The notes below the pieces were generated by a model, which made no database searches, had not been told where the DNA came from, and was given only the letters and a program-made list of their open reading frames with translations. Positions 36,187-45,088 of a stretch of DNA of 64,000 nucleotides are shown piece by piece. The translations under genes and the position numbers were made by a program. Within the stretch, counting starts at the first letter, position 1; every line of letters starts with the position of its first letter. The stretch is from Klebsiella africana (GTDB taxonomy: Bacteria > Pseudomonadota > Gammaproteobacteria > Enterobacterales > Enterobacteriaceae). The stretch lies in contig NZ_CP084874.1 of NCBI RefSeq assembly GCF_020526085.1, positions 2,108,001-2,172,000 on the forward strand, written 5' to 3'.

Positions 36187-36953
36187 CCGAGACGATAGTG
36201 CGCGGCGCGGCGGTGTCCATCAGCCATCTTCATCATGCGTTTACGCTTGGCAAACAGACGGTACCGGTGCTGGAGAATATCAGCCTGCAGCTGCGGCCGG
36301 GGGAAAGCGTGGCGCTGCTGGGCCCTTCCGGCTGCGGTAAATCAACCCTGCTGCGGCTGCTGGCGGGGCTGGAAGCGCCGCAGAGCGGACAGATGCAGAT
36401 CGACGGCGCGGCGCTCGGCGCCCCGGGGCCGGAGCGAATTCTGGTGTTTCAGGATCCGACGCTCTACCCATGGCTGACGGTACGGCAGAACGTGCTGCTG
36501 GGCCCGCAAGCGCAGGGCAAAAAGGGGCTGGAGGCGAAGGCCGACGCGCTGATTGACCGCATCGGGCTGCAGGCCTTCAGCGAGGCGTGGCCGCGGCAGC
36601 TGTCCGGGGGAATGGCGCAGCGTGCGGCGCTGGCGCGCGCCTTGTTGAACGAGCCGCGTCTGCTGCTGCTCGACGAGCCGTTGGGTAAGCTGGATTCCCT
36701 GACCCGCATCAGCATGCAGCGGGAGCTGATCGCCCTCTGGCAGCAGCAGGGGTATACCAGCCTGCTGGTGACCCACGATATCGAAGAGGCGCTGCTGCTG
36801 TGCGAGCGAGTGCTGGTGATGTCGCCGCGTCCGGGGCGGATTATCGCCGAGTTCGCGCTGCCGCTGGCTTTTCCTCGTCATCGCGATAACCCGCAGCTGC
36901 TGCAGCATCGTCAGGATATATTGCGCATCCTCGGCCAGGAGGAGGACTGGTAG
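36180..36953 (+). CDS. Sulfonate-type ABC ATPase
   Basis: This 257-residue SsuB/TauB-type ATPase has Walker A GPSGCGKST, a Q-loop (LVFQDPTLYPWLTV), the signature LSGGMAQRAALARAL and Walker B LLLLDEPLGKLD with the switch His in VTHDIEEAL. It is the last gene of the operon that runs from the SsuD-like enzyme, and it ends 14 bp before the BIME array. Confidence 0.9.
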   Translation: MVTETIVRGAAVSISHLHHAFTLGKQTVPVLENISLQLRPGESVALLGPSGCGKSTLLRLLAGLEAPQSGQMQIDGAALGAPGPERILVFQDPTLYPWLTVRQNVLLGPQAQGKKGLEAKADALIDRIGLQAFSEAWPRQLSGGMAQRAALARALLNEPRLLLLDEPLGKLDSLTRISMQRELIALWQQQGYTSLLVTHDIEEALLLCERVLVMSPRPGRIIAEFALPLAFPRHRDNPQLLQHRQDILRILGQEEDW

Positions 36954-36966
36954 GGTGAACGCATTC

Positions 36967-37650
36967 CCCGGTGGCGGCTGCGACAAATGTCACGGAAAGG
37001 TAGGCCGGCGCAAGCGCAGCGCCGCCCGGCAATGAACATCCGGCGCCAGGCGCCTGTTTTTGCCCGGTGGCGGCTGCGCCTTACCGGGCCTACGAACTGC
37101 GACAAATGTCACGGAAACGTAAGCCGGTGCAAGCGCAGCGCCGCCCGGCAATGAATATCCGGCGCCAGGCGCCTGTTTTTGCCCGGTGGCGGCTGCGCCT
37201 TACCGGGCCTACGAACTGCGACAAATGTCACGAAAACGTAGGCCGGCGCAAGCGCAGCGCCGCCCGGCAATGGGCATCCGGCGGCAGGCGCCTGTTTTTG
37301 CCCGGTGGCGGCTGCGCCTTACCGGGCCTACGAACTGCGACAAATGTCACGGAAACGTAGGCCGGTGCAAGCGCAGCGCCGCCCGGCAATGGGCATCCGG
37401 TGCCAGGCGACACGTTTTTGCCCGGTGGCGGCTGCGCCTTACCGGGCCTACGAACTGCGACAAATGTCACGGAAACGTAGGCCGGTGCAAGCGCAGCGCC
37501 GCCTGGCAATGAACATCCGGCGCCAGGCGACACGTTTTCGCCCGGTGGCGGCTGCGCCTTACCGGGCCTACGAACTGCGACAAATGTCACGGAAACGTAG
37601 GCCGGTGCAAGCGCAGCGCCGCCCGGCAATGAACATCCGGCGCGACGCCA
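36967..37650. repeat. Tandem BIME/REP array of six ~119-120-bp units
   Basis: Units begin with GCCCGGTGGCGGCTGCGCC at 37063, 37182, 37301, 37421 and 37541 (periods 119, 119, 120, 120), with a shortened first unit from about 36967. Each unit holds one REP-like palindrome in each orientation: the forward CCCGGTGGCGG...CCGGGCCTACG and the inverted CGTAGGCCGG...GCCGCCCGGC. A spacer ACAAATGTCACGGAAA lies between them. The first unit lacks about 24 bp between two CTGCG sequences. The array lies between convergent genes (ABC ATPase and TonB receptor), the usual REP location. Confidence 0.92.
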
Positions 37651-37659
37651 TGGTCCGGC

Positions 37660-39813
37660 TTAAAAATCCATCTTCACCGTGAACTGCACTTCGCGCGGGT
37701 CGCCAATCTGGTTGCCGAGGTTATTGGTGCCGATCGAGGAAGTGTAATAGGTCTTATCAAACAGGTTCTTCACATTTACCTGCAGCGTCACCGGATACTG
37801 CAGCTTCATCTTATAGGCGGCAAACACGTCCGCCACCGCATACCCCTGCAGATAATAATCCGCGCCGTTGGTGCCGGAGCGCTTGCTGACCGCGTGGCCG
37901 CCGCCGCCGACGGTCAGGGTGTTGCTGTTATAGACGTTATGAATGTCATAGGTCAGGAACAGAGAACCAGTATGTTTTGGCACATTTGGCAGCGGCTTCC
38001 CGGCATAATCCGGATCTTCCAGCACTTTGGCGTCGGTGTAGCCGTAGCTGGCGATCACGCTGAGGTTATCGGTGATGGACCCGGCCAGATCCACTTCCAC
38101 GCCCTGGGAACGCACCTTGCCCGCCGTTTTGGCCACCGTCTCATCGCCAATGCTCTCGGTGTACAGCACGTTACGCTTGTGAATATCAAACAGCGCGATA
38201 TTGGCAGTAATGCCGTTTAACAGGTCGAATTTGGCGCCCACTTCGTAAGAGGTGGACTCTTCCGGCGGCAGCTCGCCGATATAGCTGGCGATCGACGACT
38301 GCGGCATAAACGATTGGGCGACATTGGCGAACAGGGAGACGTTCGGCGTGACCTTGTAGACCAGGCCGGCTTTCGGCGTCCATTTCTCATCGCGGCTGTC
38401 GGTATTGACGTTAAACGGTCGGCCTTTACCGGCGTACTGGGTGTAATACTGGTAGCGCACGCCAGCGACGGCGATCCAGTTGTCGGTCAGGTACAGCGCG
38501 TCCTGCACGTAGGCGGCATAGCTCTCCTGCTGGATCCGCTGGTCGCTGTCGGATGCGGAGACGGTATTACAGGTGTCGAGAGTGCCGTAGACCGGTTGAT
38601 AAATGTTAAAGCCTTTCACGTTCTTACAGCGCAGCATATCGGTGCGCAGCAGATCGTAATTCTCATAGGCGACGCCGGTCAGCAGTTCGTTATAAAAGCC
38701 GCCCATCACCACGTTGCCCTGCAGGTCGGCGCGGGTAGAGTGCATCTTCTGCGTTGAACCGTGGGTACCATCGACCCGGCGGGTGAGGTTGCCGGTCGCC
38801 GAATCATAGGCCACCACCCGCGCCTGGTTATCGTTGTAGTGATCCTGGCTGTAACTGTAGTCGAAGCGCGCGGTCCAGGCGTCGTTAAGGCGATACTCGG
38901 CGTTAAGCTGAGCGAGGTCGGAATAGCCATCAGTAATATTAAACGCTTCATCGAAGCGGGTTTTGCGATCGACGTTCACCGCATGGCCGGTATTCAGATC
39001 GAAGATAGTGCCACGATCAAAGGGCGTGCTGTAGTCGCGGTGTGAATAGGACGCGGTCACCGTCGCCCGCTCGCCAAACCAGGTCAGGGAAGGGGCGATA
39101 AAGCTGCTTTTGTTTTTACCGAAATTGCGCCAGTAATCCTCATTCTGATATTCCCCAATCAGCCGGTACGCCAGATTTGTACCTTCGATGGGACCCGTGA
39201 TGTCGACGCTGCCGGTGCCGCCGCCAAAGCTGGTGGACGTCGCGGAAACCGAACCGGAGAACTGCCGCTCCGGCCGTTTGGTGATGACGTTGATCAGCCC
39301 GCCGGGGTCGAGGATACCGTACAGCGTCGAAGCCGGCCCCTTCAGGACTTCCACCCGTTCGGTGGCGGCGTTAAAACTGCGCGGCAGCACGGTGCGCAGG
39401 CCGTTGGTCATGATCGAGCCGTCGCGGTTGGCGCCGAAGCCGCGGCGGGTAAAGGCGTCCTGGGTACCGCCGAGGGTATTGGTCTGCACCACGTTAGCGA
39501 CGTTATACAGCGCCTCATCGAGTGAGGTGGCGTGCTGATCTTCGAGAACCCGATCGCTGACGGTATTGACCACCTGCGGAATATCCAGCAGCGGCATCGA
39601 GGTCAGCGTCGCGGTGGCGGAGCTGAGCGGCTGATAGCCGCTGGTGGCGCTCTGCTGCGCACCGTCGGCCACCACGGTGATGGTCTCTTCCGCGTCGTTA
39701 TTACTTTTCGCCGCGCTATTGTCGGCGGCCATTAATCCCGGTGAGGCTAAAAAAAGAAGCGAAAAAAGCGCGCGCCCTTGCAACGCTCTGCAGGCGACAT
39801 GGGGTTGAGTCAT
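37660..39813 (-). CDS. TonB-dependent siderophore receptor
   Basis: This 717-residue outer-membrane receptor has a signal peptide ending near LMAA (residue 30), a TonB box-like ETITVVA, a plug domain (RRGFGANRDGSIMTNGLR, then EVLKGPASTLYG and DPGGLINVITKRPE) and a 22-strand barrel ending in the C-terminal aromatic VKMDF. A Fur-like box lies upstream, and the gene is divergent from an iron-chelate ABC operon, so receptor and importer should work together. The plug sequence is of the FhuA/FoxA/FcuA hydroxamate class, but the ligand cannot be fixed. Confidence 0.92.
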   Translation of the reverse strand: MTQPHVACRALQGRALFSLLFLASPGLMAADNSAAKSNNDAEETITVVADGAQQSATSGYQPLSSATATLTSMPLLDIPQVVNTVSDRVLEDQHATSLDEALYNVANVVQTNTLGGTQDAFTRRGFGANRDGSIMTNGLRTVLPRSFNAATERVEVLKGPASTLYGILDPGGLINVITKRPERQFSGSVSATSTSFGGGTGSVDITGPIEGTNLAYRLIGEYQNEDYWRNFGKNKSSFIAPSLTWFGERATVTASYSHRDYSTPFDRGTIFDLNTGHAVNVDRKTRFDEAFNITDGYSDLAQLNAEYRLNDAWTARFDYSYSQDHYNDNQARVVAYDSATGNLTRRVDGTHGSTQKMHSTRADLQGNVVMGGFYNELLTGVAYENYDLLRTDMLRCKNVKGFNIYQPVYGTLDTCNTVSASDSDQRIQQESYAAYVQDALYLTDNWIAVAGVRYQYYTQYAGKGRPFNVNTDSRDEKWTPKAGLVYKVTPNVSLFANVAQSFMPQSSIASYIGELPPEESTSYEVGAKFDLLNGITANIALFDIHKRNVLYTESIGDETVAKTAGKVRSQGVEVDLAGSITDNLSVIASYGYTDAKVLEDPDYAGKPLPNVPKHTGSLFLTYDIHNVYNSNTLTVGGGGHAVSKRSGTNGADYYLQGYAVADVFAAYKMKLQYPVTLQVNVKNLFDKTYYTSSIGTNNLGNQIGDPREVQFTVKMDF

Positions 39814-39923
39814 TATCTGTTTCTCGTGAACGTATCTGCCTTTGCGGTCAGATTAAGCCAATAAAATCATTGCCCTGAATAATAAAAGCACTCTGTTTAG
39901 CGTCTGAACGCGCCTTCAGATGT

Positions 39924-39942
39924 GTAATTGAGAATCATTCAA
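39924..39942. promoter_or_regulatory. Fur box between the TonB receptor and the iron ABC operon
   Basis: The sequence around TTGAGAATCATTCAA matches the 19-bp Fur consensus at about 12 of 19 positions, including AATCATT exactly. It is 111 bp from the receptor start and about 295 bp from the ABC ATPase start. The rest of this 424-bp AT-rich gap holds no gene. AGAATGAGATTTATTT near 40163 might be a second, weaker site for the ABC operon. Confidence 0.65.
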
Positions 39943-40237
39943 TCATGAAGAAATGTAGTAGTAAACGTTATGTAAGATAAAAAATTGGCGGTGGAAAATG
40001 GTGAGGTTATCACGACTTTTTGAAAGGAAGGTATATTGTTAGTTTATTGATATTTAATGCTTTTATAGGCTTTTATTTTGCACGATCTCGCTGTAGTCAT
40101 CGCGACCGACTGATGACGATGGCGAGTATTGACTACTACAACCATCCCCGTCATGATCAAAAGAGAATGAGATTTATTTTGATTTGACTGCAGAGTGTTC
40201 AGCGATGGCCTGGAACGCTGCGGCGCAGGAGAGAGTT

Positions 40238-41059
40238 ATGCCACAGCGGGTAAAACCTGCAGAGCAGGGGCTCGTACTGGAAGCCCTGTCGGCCGGCTAC
40301 GGCCAGACCCTGATCGTTGACGATATCAACCTGACCATTCCCACCGGCAAAATGACGGTGCTGGCCGGGGCGAACGGCTCCGGTAAATCCACGCTGCTCT
40401 CGACCATCGCCAGAATGCTGAAACCCCTCGGCGGCTGCGTGCGTCTGGACGGGCAAGCCATTCACCAGATGCCGACGAAGGCCGTCTCGCGCCAGCTGGG
40501 CATCCTGCCGCAATCGCCGCTGACCCCGGAAGGGTTAACGGTTTTCGAGCTGGTCTCGCGCGGGCGCTACCCATGGCAGGGGCTGATGCGCCAGTGGTCC
40601 GAGGCCGATGAGCAGGCGGTGGAGGAGGCGCTGCGTTTAACCGGTACCGCTGAATTCGCCCATCTGCCGGTGGACAGCCTCTCCGGCGGCCAGCGTCAGC
40701 GCTGCTGGATCGCCATGGCGCTGGCCCAGCAAACGGCGACCATTTTGCTCGATGAGCCGACCACCTGGCTCGATCTGCGCTATCAGGTCGATATCCTCGA
40801 GCTGCTCCAGACTCTCACCCGCGAACATGGTCGCACGGTGGTGACAGTGCTCCATGACCTTAACTTTGCGGTGAACTACGCCGATCTGCTGGTATTCCTT
40901 AAACAGGGGCGCATTGTCGGCACGATTCGCGACAACGATGTCTGTAGCCCTGCGCTGATTAAACGCGTGTTTGACGTTGACGTGCAGATGTCGATTAACC
41001 CGCAAACCGGCAAACCCTTCTTTATGCCGTTTCGCGCCCGCCAGGCTGTTGACGCATGA
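40238..41059 (+). CDS. Iron-siderophore ABC importer ATPase (FecE type)
   Basis: This 273-residue ATPase has Walker A GANGSGKST, the signature LSGGQRQRCWIAMAL and Walker B ILLDEPTTWLDLRYQ, typical of FecE/FepC/FhuC. I chose the ATG at 40238 because GCAGGAGAGAG lies just before it. Earlier in-frame TTG or ATG codons lack a ribosome-binding site. It is the first gene of an operon of ATPase, two permeases, binding protein and RpiR-type regulator with 4-bp overlaps. Confidence 0.88.
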   Translation: MPQRVKPAEQGLVLEALSAGYGQTLIVDDINLTIPTGKMTVLAGANGSGKSTLLSTIARMLKPLGGCVRLDGQAIHQMPTKAVSRQLGILPQSPLTPEGLTVFELVSRGRYPWQGLMRQWSEADEQAVEEALRLTGTAEFAHLPVDSLSGGQRQRCWIAMALAQQTATILLDEPTTWLDLRYQVDILELLQTLTREHGRTVVTVLHDLNFAVNYADLLVFLKQGRIVGTIRDNDVCSPALIKRVFDVDVQMSINPQTGKPFFMPFRARQAVDA

Positions 41060-42081
41060 GCGCCGCCGTTCTGTACGCCGCGCGGCGTTATGCCCGCCCC
41101 CGACTGGCGCTCTTGCTGCTAACGCTGCTGCTTATCGCCGCCTCGCTGGTGCATCTTGGCTTAGGCGCCCGCTGGATCGCCCCACAGACGGTGCTGCAGG
41201 CGCTGCTGGAGTACAATCCGCGCAATTTCGACCAGCGGATTATCGTCGATCTGCGCCTGGTGCGGCTGGCGGCGGCGCTGCTAACCGGCGCGGCATTGGG
41301 CGTCGCCGGGCTGCTGCTGCAGACGGTGATCCGTAACCCGCTGGGCGAGCCGCATATTCTTGGCCTTAACGCCGGCGCTTCGCTGGCGGTGGTGGCGACC
41401 TCGGCGCTGGGCCTGTCCTTCGGCGCTGTCCCCGCCGGGCGCCCGCTGACCGCCGCCTGCGGCGCGGGGCTGCTGTTCGGCGGGGTGATGGCGCTGGCCT
41501 CTGCCGGGCGCGGCGGGGCGACGCCGCTGCGCATCACGTTGTGCGGAGTGGCGCTGTCAGGGTTTGCGTCGGCGGTGACGGCGGCGATATTAATTCTCGA
41601 TGAACAGACGCTGCTGGCGATGCGCACCTGGCTGGCGGGCGATCTGGCCGGGCTGAACTGGAGCACGCTGCAGACGGCGCTGGTCCCGGCGCTGATCGGC
41701 CTTGGTGTCGCGCTGCTCATTGCCCCACGCCTCAACGTGCTGGCGCTGGGGGATAAGGTGGCGCTGGGCCTTGGCGTTAGTCTCGTCCAGACGCGGCTGC
41801 TGGGCCTGCTGGCGATTGCGCTGTTGTGCGGCGCGGCGGTGGCGGTGGCCGGGCCGATCGGCTTCGTCGGGCTGGTGGTGCCGCACGTGGTGCGCCGTCT
41901 GGTGACGGAAGATATCCGCCTGGCGCTGCCCCTGGCTGCGCCGGTGGGGGCGCTGGCGCTGGTGCTGGCGGATATCGCCGCCCGGACGCTGGTCGCGCCG
42001 CAGGAGCTGGCCACCGGAGCGATGACCGCTCTGGTGGGCGCGCCGCTGTTTATCTTTATCGCCGCGAGGTTTTTTAAATGA
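41056..42081 (+). CDS. Iron-siderophore ABC permease 1 (FecCD family)
   Basis: This 341-residue membrane protein has about ten helices. Family motifs include DLRLVRLAAALLTGAALGVA, NPLGEPHILGLNAGASLAV and the coupling-loop region GLVVPHVVRRLV. It overlaps the ATPase gene (ATGA) and the second permease gene by 4 bp each. It should pair with the next gene product as a heterodimer, as FecC and FecD do. Confidence 0.9.
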   Translation: MSAAVLYAARRYARPRLALLLLTLLLIAASLVHLGLGARWIAPQTVLQALLEYNPRNFDQRIIVDLRLVRLAAALLTGAALGVAGLLLQTVIRNPLGEPHILGLNAGASLAVVATSALGLSFGAVPAGRPLTAACGAGLLFGGVMALASAGRGGATPLRITLCGVALSGFASAVTAAILILDEQTLLAMRTWLAGDLAGLNWSTLQTALVPALIGLGVALLIAPRLNVLALGDKVALGLGVSLVQTRLLGLLAIALLCGAAVAVAGPIGFVGLVVPHVVRRLVTEDIRLALPLAAPVGALALVLADIAARTLVAPQELATGAMTALVGAPLFIFIAARFFK

Positions 42082-43130
42082 CGCGCGCCGTTCACCGGGC
42101 CGGTTTTCGGCCGCTGGCTTTCGCCTCCCGCCAGCTGCTGCTGCGTCCTGCGGCGCTTAAAATTGCCGCCAGCATAGTGCTGATGCTGCTGGCGCTCGGG
42201 CTGTATAGCCTTAGCCGCGGCAGCTATCCGCTGCCCGCATCGACGCTGGCGCGGGCTCTGCTGGCGCCGCAGGAGATGGGCGAGCAGCCGCGCTTTATTC
42301 TGTTTGATATCCGCCTGCCGCGGATCCTGATGGCGTTGCTGTGCGGGGCGATGCTGGGGCTGGCCGGCGCGGCGATGCAGAGCATCACCCGCAACGGTCT
42401 GGCCGATCCGGGGCTGATCGGCGTCAAAGAGGGGGCCAGCATCGTAGTCCTGGCGCTGGTGCTGTTTTTCCCGGCGGTAGGCCTGGTCTGGCGGCCACTG
42501 GCGGGGATGGTCGGCGGCGTGGCGGTGGCCCTGCTGGTCCTGACGCTGGCGCGCGACTGCTCGCGGCCGCGCTTTATTTTAATTGGCATCGGCGTCTCCT
42601 GGAGCCTGGCGGCCGCGGTCGGCATCTTTATGACCACCGCCGACGTTCGCGACGTGCAGACGGCGATGATCTGGCTGGCGGGCAGCCTGCAGGCTGCCAC
42701 CTGGCCGCTGCTGGCGGTGGCCGTTTGCTGGGCGCTGCCCGGGGCCATCATCCTGCTCTGTACCGCCCGGGCGGCGGACGTAGCGCTGCTCGGCGACCGG
42801 ACCGCCATCGGCCTAGGCGTACGTCTGCAGCAGCTGACGGTGCTGCGCTTTTTCGCGCCGGTGCTGCTGACCTCGGCCAGCGTCTCCTGCGTCGGCAGTC
42901 TGGGCTTTGTGGGCCTGATGGCGCCGCATATGGCGCGTTTCGTGCTGCGCGGCGGCCAGGTATCGCTGCTGTGCGGCAGCGCGCTGATTGGCGCCTTGCT
43001 GGTGCTGGTGACCGATACCCTTGGCCGGCTGGCGTTTGCCCCGCTGCAGATCCCGGCGGGGATAGTCATTGCCCTGGTGGGCTGCCCATTCTTTGTTGTC
43101 TTGCTCTGGCGTCGCCGTGATGCCCTTTAA
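42078..43130 (+). CDS. Iron-siderophore ABC permease 2 (FecCD family)
   Basis: This 350-residue membrane protein has the same family motifs as its neighbour: DIRLPRILMALLCGAMLGLA, NGLADPGLIGVKEGASIVV and GLMAPHMARFVLRGGQ. Residues 1-30 form a longer cytoplasmic start than usual. It forms the heterodimeric channel with permease 1. It ends 13 bp before the binding-protein start. Confidence 0.9.
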   Translation: MTRAVHRAGFRPLAFASRQLLLRPAALKIAASIVLMLLALGLYSLSRGSYPLPASTLARALLAPQEMGEQPRFILFDIRLPRILMALLCGAMLGLAGAAMQSITRNGLADPGLIGVKEGASIVVLALVLFFPAVGLVWRPLAGMVGGVAVALLVLTLARDCSRPRFILIGIGVSWSLAAAVGIFMTTADVRDVQTAMIWLAGSLQAATWPLLAVAVCWALPGAIILLCTARAADVALLGDRTAIGLGVRLQQLTVLRFFAPVLLTSASVSCVGSLGFVGLMAPHMARFVLRGGQVSLLCGSALIGALLVLVTDTLGRLAFAPLQIPAGIVIALVGCPFFVVLLWRRRDAL

Positions 43131-43143
43131 CCAGGAAGGTAGT

Positions 43144-44097
43144 ATGCGTTGGTTCGTCTCATTACTGCTGTTGCTGTCGGGGGCCGTCAGCGCCGCCGCC
43201 CCACAAACTCAAACTTTCACCGATGATTTAGGCCGTACGGTCACCGTGCCGCTGCATCCGCAACGTATCGTTTCGATGCACGATCTCGATATTACCATTC
43301 CGCTGATTGAGCTTGGAGCGCCGCCGATCGCCAGCCACGGCCGGACGCGCCCGGACGGTAGCCACTACCTGCGATCCAGCGCCCAGCTCACCGGTGTGGA
43401 TTTCGATAACAGCGATATCCGCTTTATTGGCACCGCTGATATCGATCTGGAAGCGGTAGCCGCCGCAAAGCCGGATCTGATCATCACTGAGCCCAGCCGC
43501 CACGTGTCAGTGGAGCAACTGGCGAAGATTGCCCCGACGGTGAGCATCGACCATCTGCAGGGCAGTGCCCCGGAGATTTACCGCAAGCTGGCGCAGCTGA
43601 CCGGCACCCAGCCGCGGTTGGCGATCCTCGAGCGCCGCTATCAGGAGCAAATCACGCAGCTGAAAGCGATGGTCAACCCTTCTCAGTACACCGTCTCGGT
43701 GATCCAGGCAAACAACGGCAAGGTCACGGTGCATCATTCGTATCATGCGCTGGGCCGGGTGCTGCGCGATGCCGGTTTCCGCTTTCCGCCACTGATTGAG
43801 CGGATCCCCGATGGCCAGCGCATTGACGTCAGCGCGGAACAGCTGCCGGAGCTGGACGCCGATTTTGTCTTCGCCACCTGGCGGTCGGATACTGGCGGTA
43901 AGCCGCAGGATGAGCTACAGGCGATGGAAGGCGTGATGCCCGGCTGGTGCGACTTTATGCGCGCCTGCCGCACCGGGCACTATGTTTTGCTGCCGCGGGA
44001 AGAGGTGATCTCCAACTCCTACGCCGCGCTGTCCCTGATGGTGGCCCAGGTGCAGTCGCATATTGCCGGCAGGCCGATCCCGGCGGAGGCCAAATGA
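43144..44097 (+). CDS. Iron-siderophore periplasmic binding protein (FecB/FhuD type)
   Basis: This 317-residue protein has a signal peptide ending near VSAAA (about residue 19) and a mature class III binding domain: FTDDLGRTVTVPLHPQRIVS, then the AAAKPDLIITEPSRH motif. The ATG follows CCAGGAAGGTAGT. It should carry the chelate delivered by the divergent TonB receptor to the two permeases. Its stop overlaps the start of the RpiR-type regulator. Confidence 0.88.
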   Translation: MRWFVSLLLLLSGAVSAAAPQTQTFTDDLGRTVTVPLHPQRIVSMHDLDITIPLIELGAPPIASHGRTRPDGSHYLRSSAQLTGVDFDNSDIRFIGTADIDLEAVAAAKPDLIITEPSRHVSVEQLAKIAPTVSIDHLQGSAPEIYRKLAQLTGTQPRLAILERRYQEQITQLKAMVNPSQYTVSVIQANNGKVTVHHSYHALGRVLRDAGFRFPPLIERIPDGQRIDVSAEQLPELDADFVFATWRSDTGGKPQDELQAMEGVMPGWCDFMRACRTGHYVLLPREEVISNSYAALSLMVAQVQSHIAGRPIPAEAK

Positions 44098-44996
44098 AAA
44101 GTGCGGTAAAAAAAGAGAAAGGACGGGTCGACCTGTTCGGCGAACGCTATCGCGCCCGGGCGAACCAGCTCTCCCCCCGGCTGCGGGCCGTGGTCAGCTA
44201 TATCAACGACAACCGCGAGGTGGTGCTGGAGCATACGGCGATGGAGATCGCCACAGCGACCCAGACCTCCGACGCCACGGTGGTGCGCGCCATCCAGGCG
44301 TTGGGCTTCGCTGGGCTGCGCGAGCTTAAGCAGACCATGGAGCGCTGGTTCGGCACCTCGGTCACCTCGGCGGAAAAGATGCGCTCGACGGTCACGGCGC
44401 TCGCCAGCGACGTCAACTCCAGTATTGATTTTGTGCTTGAAGGCCATCAGAGGGTCTGCGAAGCACTGTCGCGGGCCGACAACCGTGCGGCGGTGGCCCA
44501 GGCGGTGGCATTGCTTAGCGACGCGCGACAGGTAGGGATCTTCGGCATCGGCGCCTCGGGGATCCTCGCCGAGTACACCGCCCGGCTGTTCAGCCGCATT
44601 GGCCTGCCGGCGTATGTGATGAACCGCACGGGCTTTAGCCTCGCCGAGCAGCTTATCGGCCTACAGCGCGGCGATGTGTTGATCATGATGGGGCAAAAAT
44701 CTCCGCATCGCGAAGGGATGACCACCCTGCGCGAGGCCAAGCGGCTGGGTATCCCGACCATCCTGCTGACCCAGGCGGTGGATTCGCGCTTCAGCCAGGA
44801 GGCGCAGGTGGTGATCGACGTCCCGCGCGGCGGGGACAGCACCAGAATGCCGCTGCACGGTACGGTGTTGGTCTGTCTGGAGATGATTGTTCTGTCGGTT
44901 GCCTCCACCACGCCACAAAAGACGGTGAAATCCCTGAAACGAATCAACGACCTGCACCGGGCTATCGGGAAATCCGGCGGTAAACGGGGCCATTGA
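44094..44996 (+). CDS. MurR/RpiR-family regulator (HTH plus SIS domain)
   Basis: This 300-residue protein has an N-terminal HTH_6 domain (about 20-90: HTAMEIATATQTSDATVVRA, then IQALGFAGLRELK) and a C-terminal SIS sugar-phosphate isomerase-like domain (VGIFGIGASGILAEYTARLF). RpiR proteins usually sense phosphosugars. The ATG overlaps the binding-protein stop (ATGA), so it is the last gene of the iron operon, and it lies 92 bp before an amino-acid ABC operon. Which of the two it controls is not clear. The TonB/ABC iron context is unusual for this family. Confidence 0.85.
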   Translation: MKSAVKKEKGRVDLFGERYRARANQLSPRLRAVVSYINDNREVVLEHTAMEIATATQTSDATVVRAIQALGFAGLRELKQTMERWFGTSVTSAEKMRSTVTALASDVNSSIDFVLEGHQRVCEALSRADNRAAVAQAVALLSDARQVGIFGIGASGILAEYTARLFSRIGLPAYVMNRTGFSLAEQLIGLQRGDVLIMMGQKSPHREGMTTLREAKRLGIPTILLTQAVDSRFSQEAQVVIDVPRGGDSTRMPLHGTVLVCLEMIVLSVASTTPQKTVKSLKRINDLHRAIGKSGGKRGH

Positions 44997-45052
44997 GAAG
45001 ATAATTCACCAACGGGAAGGTTTCCGGTTGCATACAAAAGTCAGTGTGTGTA

Positions 45053-45079
45053 TTTTTATGCAAAATAAATGCATAAAAA
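45053..45079. promoter_or_regulatory. Perfect AT-rich inverted repeat upstream of the amino-acid ABC operon
   Basis: TTTTTATGCA (45053-45062) and TGCATAAAAA (45070-45079) are exact reverse complements with a 7-bp gap (AAATAAA). The right end runs into the Shine-Dalgarno (AAAAAGGAA) of the binding-protein gene at 45089. It could bind the preceding RpiR regulator or an ArgR-like protein, or hide the ribosome-binding site in a hairpin. Confidence 0.65.
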
Positions 45080-45088
45080 GGAAATCTC

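Noticed and set aside
37067..37682. Overlapping open frames with repeated residues in the BIME array
   Set aside because: They arise from reading the 119-120-bp repeat units in different frames; they have no start signals and REP arrays are not translated.
40184..40237. Longer N-terminus for the iron ABC ATPase, from the TTG at 40184 or the ATG at 40205
   Set aside because: The ATG at 40238 has a clear ribosome-binding site and gives the normal family length.
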